From positions 1-22,445 of the forward strand of contig JABJBD010000206.1 of NCBI GenBank assembly GCA_018668795.1: a stretch of 22,445 bases of DNA, written 5' to 3'. Origin of the DNA: Candidatus Puniceispirillum sp. (GTDB lineage Bacteria; Pseudomonadota; Alphaproteobacteria; Puniceispirillales; Puniceispirillaceae). A program made the translations under genes and the position numbers. This document shows, one piece after another, positions 20,194-22,445 of this stretch (the first letter of the stretch is position 1; every line of letters begins with the position of its first letter). Below the pieces are notes generated by a model. The model did no database searches and was not told where the DNA came from. It saw only the letters and a program-made list of their open reading frames with translations.

Positions 20194-22404
20194 TTATCGG
20201 CCACGTCCATATTTTTTGCCGCGTTTTTTGGCAGGCGCGCCGGGGGTGCCGGCGGGGAATCCATAACCATCGGCGATTGAGCTAGGCACCCCGGGGGCGG
20301 TCAGCCCCAGCTCGGCTGCTTCCATCCGGCGTATTTCGTCACGCAGGCGGGCAGCTTCTTCAAATTCCAGATTGCCAGCAGCCTGTTTCATGCTGGTTTC
20401 AAGATCGGCGATAACAGTTTTAAAGTTATTGCCAACCAACGCCCCTTCTTTGCCGCCGGCTTTTGGCGTCAGATGATCCGCGCGCTCATATACCGAATCC
20501 AGCACATCGGTAATATCCTTTTTGATTGATTCTGGCGTGATGCCATTGGCTTCGTTCCACGCTTCCTGCTTGGCACGGCGGCGGTTGGTTTCATCCAGCG
20601 CATATTGCATTGAATCGGTGATCCTGTCGCCATACAGGATGACCCGCCCTTCGACATTACGGGCGGCGCGGCCAATGGTTTGCACCAATGATGTTTTAGA
20701 GCGCAAAAACCCTTCCTTATCGGCATCCAGAATCCCGACCAACGCGCATTCGGGAATATCCAGCCCCTCGCGTAATAGATTGATCCCGATCAGAATATCA
20801 AACACGCCCAGCCGTAAATCGCGCATAATCTCGATCCGTTCCAGCGTATCAATATCCGAATGCAGATAGCGTACTTTCAGTCCGGCTTCGAACATATATT
20901 CGCTCAATGCTTCGGCCATTTTTTTGGTCAGCGTGGTAATCAATACGCGCTGGCCTTTGGCGGCGGCATCGCGGCATTCGGCGATAATATCATCAACCTG
21001 ATTACCCGTTGGCCGGACAATACATTCCGGATCGATCAATCCGGTAGGGCGTACAATCTGTTCGGAAAAGACCCCGCCGGTGCGTTCCATTTCATATTTT
21101 CCGGGCGTTGCAGATACATAGATTGTTTGTGGCCGGAATCCTTCCCATTCTTCAAATTTCAAAGGCCGATTATCCATACAGGATGGCAGTCGGAACCCAT
21201 GTTCGGCCAGCGTCGATTTACGTGCAAAGTCACCTTTATACATCGCGCCCAATTGTGGCACGGTGACATGGCTTTCATCGACAATCAGCAAGGCATTTTC
21301 GGGCAGATATTCAAACAATGTTGGCGGCGGCTCGCCTGGGCCGCGTCCTGACAGATAACGTGAATAATTTTCAATCCCCGCACAGACGCCGGTGGCTTCG
21401 ATCATCTCGACATCAAATTGTGTGCGCTGTTCGATGCGTTGCGCTTCCAGCAATTTGTTGGCTTCGGTCAGCTCGGCCAGCCGCTGTTTCAACTCGATCT
21501 TGATCGATTTACACGCTTGCTGCAAGGTGGGGCGCGGCGTCACATAATGCGAATTGGCAAATACCGTGATCGTCGGCAGGCTGGTGAATTTTTCGCCGGT
21601 CAGCGGGTCAAATTCATGGATTGATTCAACCTCGTCACCAAACAGCGAAATGCGCCATGCGCGATCTTCAAAATGCGCTGGGAACAATTCCACCGAATCC
21701 CCGCGCACGCGAAAACTACCGCGCACGAAATTCGTATCATTGCGTTTATATTGCAATTCGGTAAATTTGCGCAGCATATCCTGACGCGGGAAATCCTCGC
21801 CACTGGTGATTTTCTGCGTCATCGTCGAATAGGTTTCGACCGATCCGATACCATAGATACATGACACTGACGCGACGATAATCACATCATCACGTTCCAG
21901 CAAAGACCGCGTTGCCGAATGCCGCATCCGGTCAATCTGCTCATTGATCGATGATTCCTTTTCGATATAGGTATCGCTACGCGGCACATAGGCTTCGGGC
22001 TGGTAATAATCGTAATAGGACACGAAATATTCGACCGCATTCTGCGGGAATAAAGACCGCATCTCGCCATATAGCTGGGCGGCCAGCGTTTTATTCGGCG
22101 CAAGGATCAAGGTTGGGCGTTTCATCTCGCGGATCACATGCGCGGCGGTAAAGGTCTTGCCTGATCCGGTGACGCCCAGCAACACCTGATCGCGCTCGCC
22201 TTTTTTCACCCCGTCGATCAATTCGGCAATCGCCGTGGGCTGATCGCCTGCCGGCGAAAAATCCGATTGCAGATCGAAATTGGCAGGCCCGCGTGGCCGC
22301 GTGATCGCAATATTATCGGTGGTGGTTTTCACAACCTTATCGGTGGCCGCACCATTGGCGGCGTCAGTGGCGGCGGCTTCGCTATTGTGGGTAATCTTGT
22401 TCAT
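20194..22404 (-). CDS. uvrB: Excinuclease ABC subunit B
   Basis: The 736-residue helicase-like damage-verification subunit of nucleotide excision repair. The P-loop GVTGSGKT is at 77-84. The damage-probing beta-hairpin region is at about 129-155 (SYYDYYQPEAYVPRSDTYIE). DESH, the helicase motif VSATPG and the QTIGRAARN arginine-finger motif follow. A C-terminal UVR domain (LEFEEAARLRDEIRRME) binds UvrC. A 40-residue Ala/Thr/Asp-rich extension precedes the conserved core, compared with E. coli (673). I chose ATG 22404. The frame stays open to TTG 22434 with an in-frame GTG (22428), so the start is uncertain. Its promoter and any SOS box lie outside the window. Confidence 0.97.
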   Translation of the reverse strand: MNKITHNSEAAATDAANGAATDKVVKTTTDNIAITRPRGPANFDLQSDFSPAGDQPTAIAELIDGVKKGERDQVLLGVTGSGKTFTAAHVIREMKRPTLILAPNKTLAAQLYGEMRSLFPQNAVEYFVSYYDYYQPEAYVPRSDTYIEKESSINEQIDRMRHSATRSLLERDDVIIVASVSCIYGIGSVETYSTMTQKITSGEDFPRQDMLRKFTELQYKRNDTNFVRGSFRVRGDSVELFPAHFEDRAWRISLFGDEVESIHEFDPLTGEKFTSLPTITVFANSHYVTPRPTLQQACKSIKIELKQRLAELTEANKLLEAQRIEQRTQFDVEMIEATGVCAGIENYSRYLSGRGPGEPPPTLFEYLPENALLIVDESHVTVPQLGAMYKGDFARKSTLAEHGFRLPSCMDNRPLKFEEWEGFRPQTIYVSATPGKYEMERTGGVFSEQIVRPTGLIDPECIVRPTGNQVDDIIAECRDAAAKGQRVLITTLTKKMAEALSEYMFEAGLKVRYLHSDIDTLERIEIMRDLRLGVFDILIGINLLREGLDIPECALVGILDADKEGFLRSKTSLVQTIGRAARNVEGRVILYGDRITDSMQYALDETNRRRAKQEAWNEANGITPESIKKDITDVLDSVYERADHLTPKAGGKEGALVGNNFKTVIADLETSMKQAAGNLEFEEAARLRDEIRRMEAAELGLTAPGVPSSIADGYGFPAGTPGAPAKKRGKKYGRGR

Positions 22405-22445
22405 CTTCTTCAAGATAGGCGCAGTCACGCGCAAGCGAAAGGGGG

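Noticed and set aside
20860..21351. A 163-codon open frame on the plus strand antisense to uvrB
   Set aside because: It lies wholly inside the strongly supported uvrB gene and its translation has no recognisable domain. It is a shadow of uvrB codon usage.
1..22445. Mobile elements, prophage, CRISPR, toxin-antitoxin or defence genes
   Set aside because: No transposase, integrase, terminal repeats, spacer array or defence motifs were seen, and gene order is ordinary for the class.

Overview
The window reads as a stretch of chromosome from a free-living, aerobic alphaproteobacterium. Support comes from the petABC cytochrome bc1 genes, the gene orders prs-rplY-pth-ychF, lgt-midA-pgeF and uvrC-pgsA-moaD, a COQ9-like protein, and a MarR/OmpR pair resembling PetP/PetR of purple bacteria. 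Base composition is close to balanced (about half G+C by eye). A marine SAR116-type (Puniceispirillum-like) lineage would fit, but that is an impression and not a demonstrated assignment. I see no insertion sequence, prophage, CRISPR array, tRNA or rRNA gene. Coding density is high and nearly every gene is a recognisable housekeeping gene.

Layout. (1) 1-2373, plus strand: 3' part of petA (Rieske), then petB and petC, closed by a bidirectional terminator at 2406-2440. (2) 2439-3362, minus: a ten-helix EamA/DMT exporter. (3) 3451-7036, minus: prs, rplY (L25/Ctc), pth and ychF, a translation and nucleotide cluster read from prs towards ychF. (4) 7228-10075, minus: lgt, midA and pgeF, linked by ATGA overlaps. 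(5) 10267-13299, plus: ubiK-like, ybjN-like and proC, a strong terminator, then a COQ9/TetR-like gene overlapping csaA. (6) 13311-15851, minus: petP-like MarR, petR-like OmpR regulator and an EnvZ-like kinase, divergent from ilvE (15979-16869, plus). (7) 16877-22404, minus: uvrB, a 449-base AT-rich gap, uvrC, pgsA and moaD.

Functional links. petABC makes the quinol-oxidising bc1 complex. The ubiK-like and COQ9-like genes point to ubiquinone synthesis, and the petP/petR-like pair belongs to a regulatory family tied to bc1 expression in Rhodobacter. Much of the window therefore touches the quinone branch of respiration, although the parts are not contiguous. uvrB and uvrC supply nucleotide excision repair.

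The most interesting non-coding signals are: the petP promoter, which looks nearly leaderless and has a 19-bp palindrome over its -35; a perfect 14-bp palindrome at the predicted start of the COQ9-like transcript; the uvrB-uvrC gap, with a consensus DnaA box, an AT-rich core and five GANTC sites; a triple 16-bp repeat on the prs stop codon; and an abrupt base-composition step inside petB. No clearly new multi-gene system is visible.
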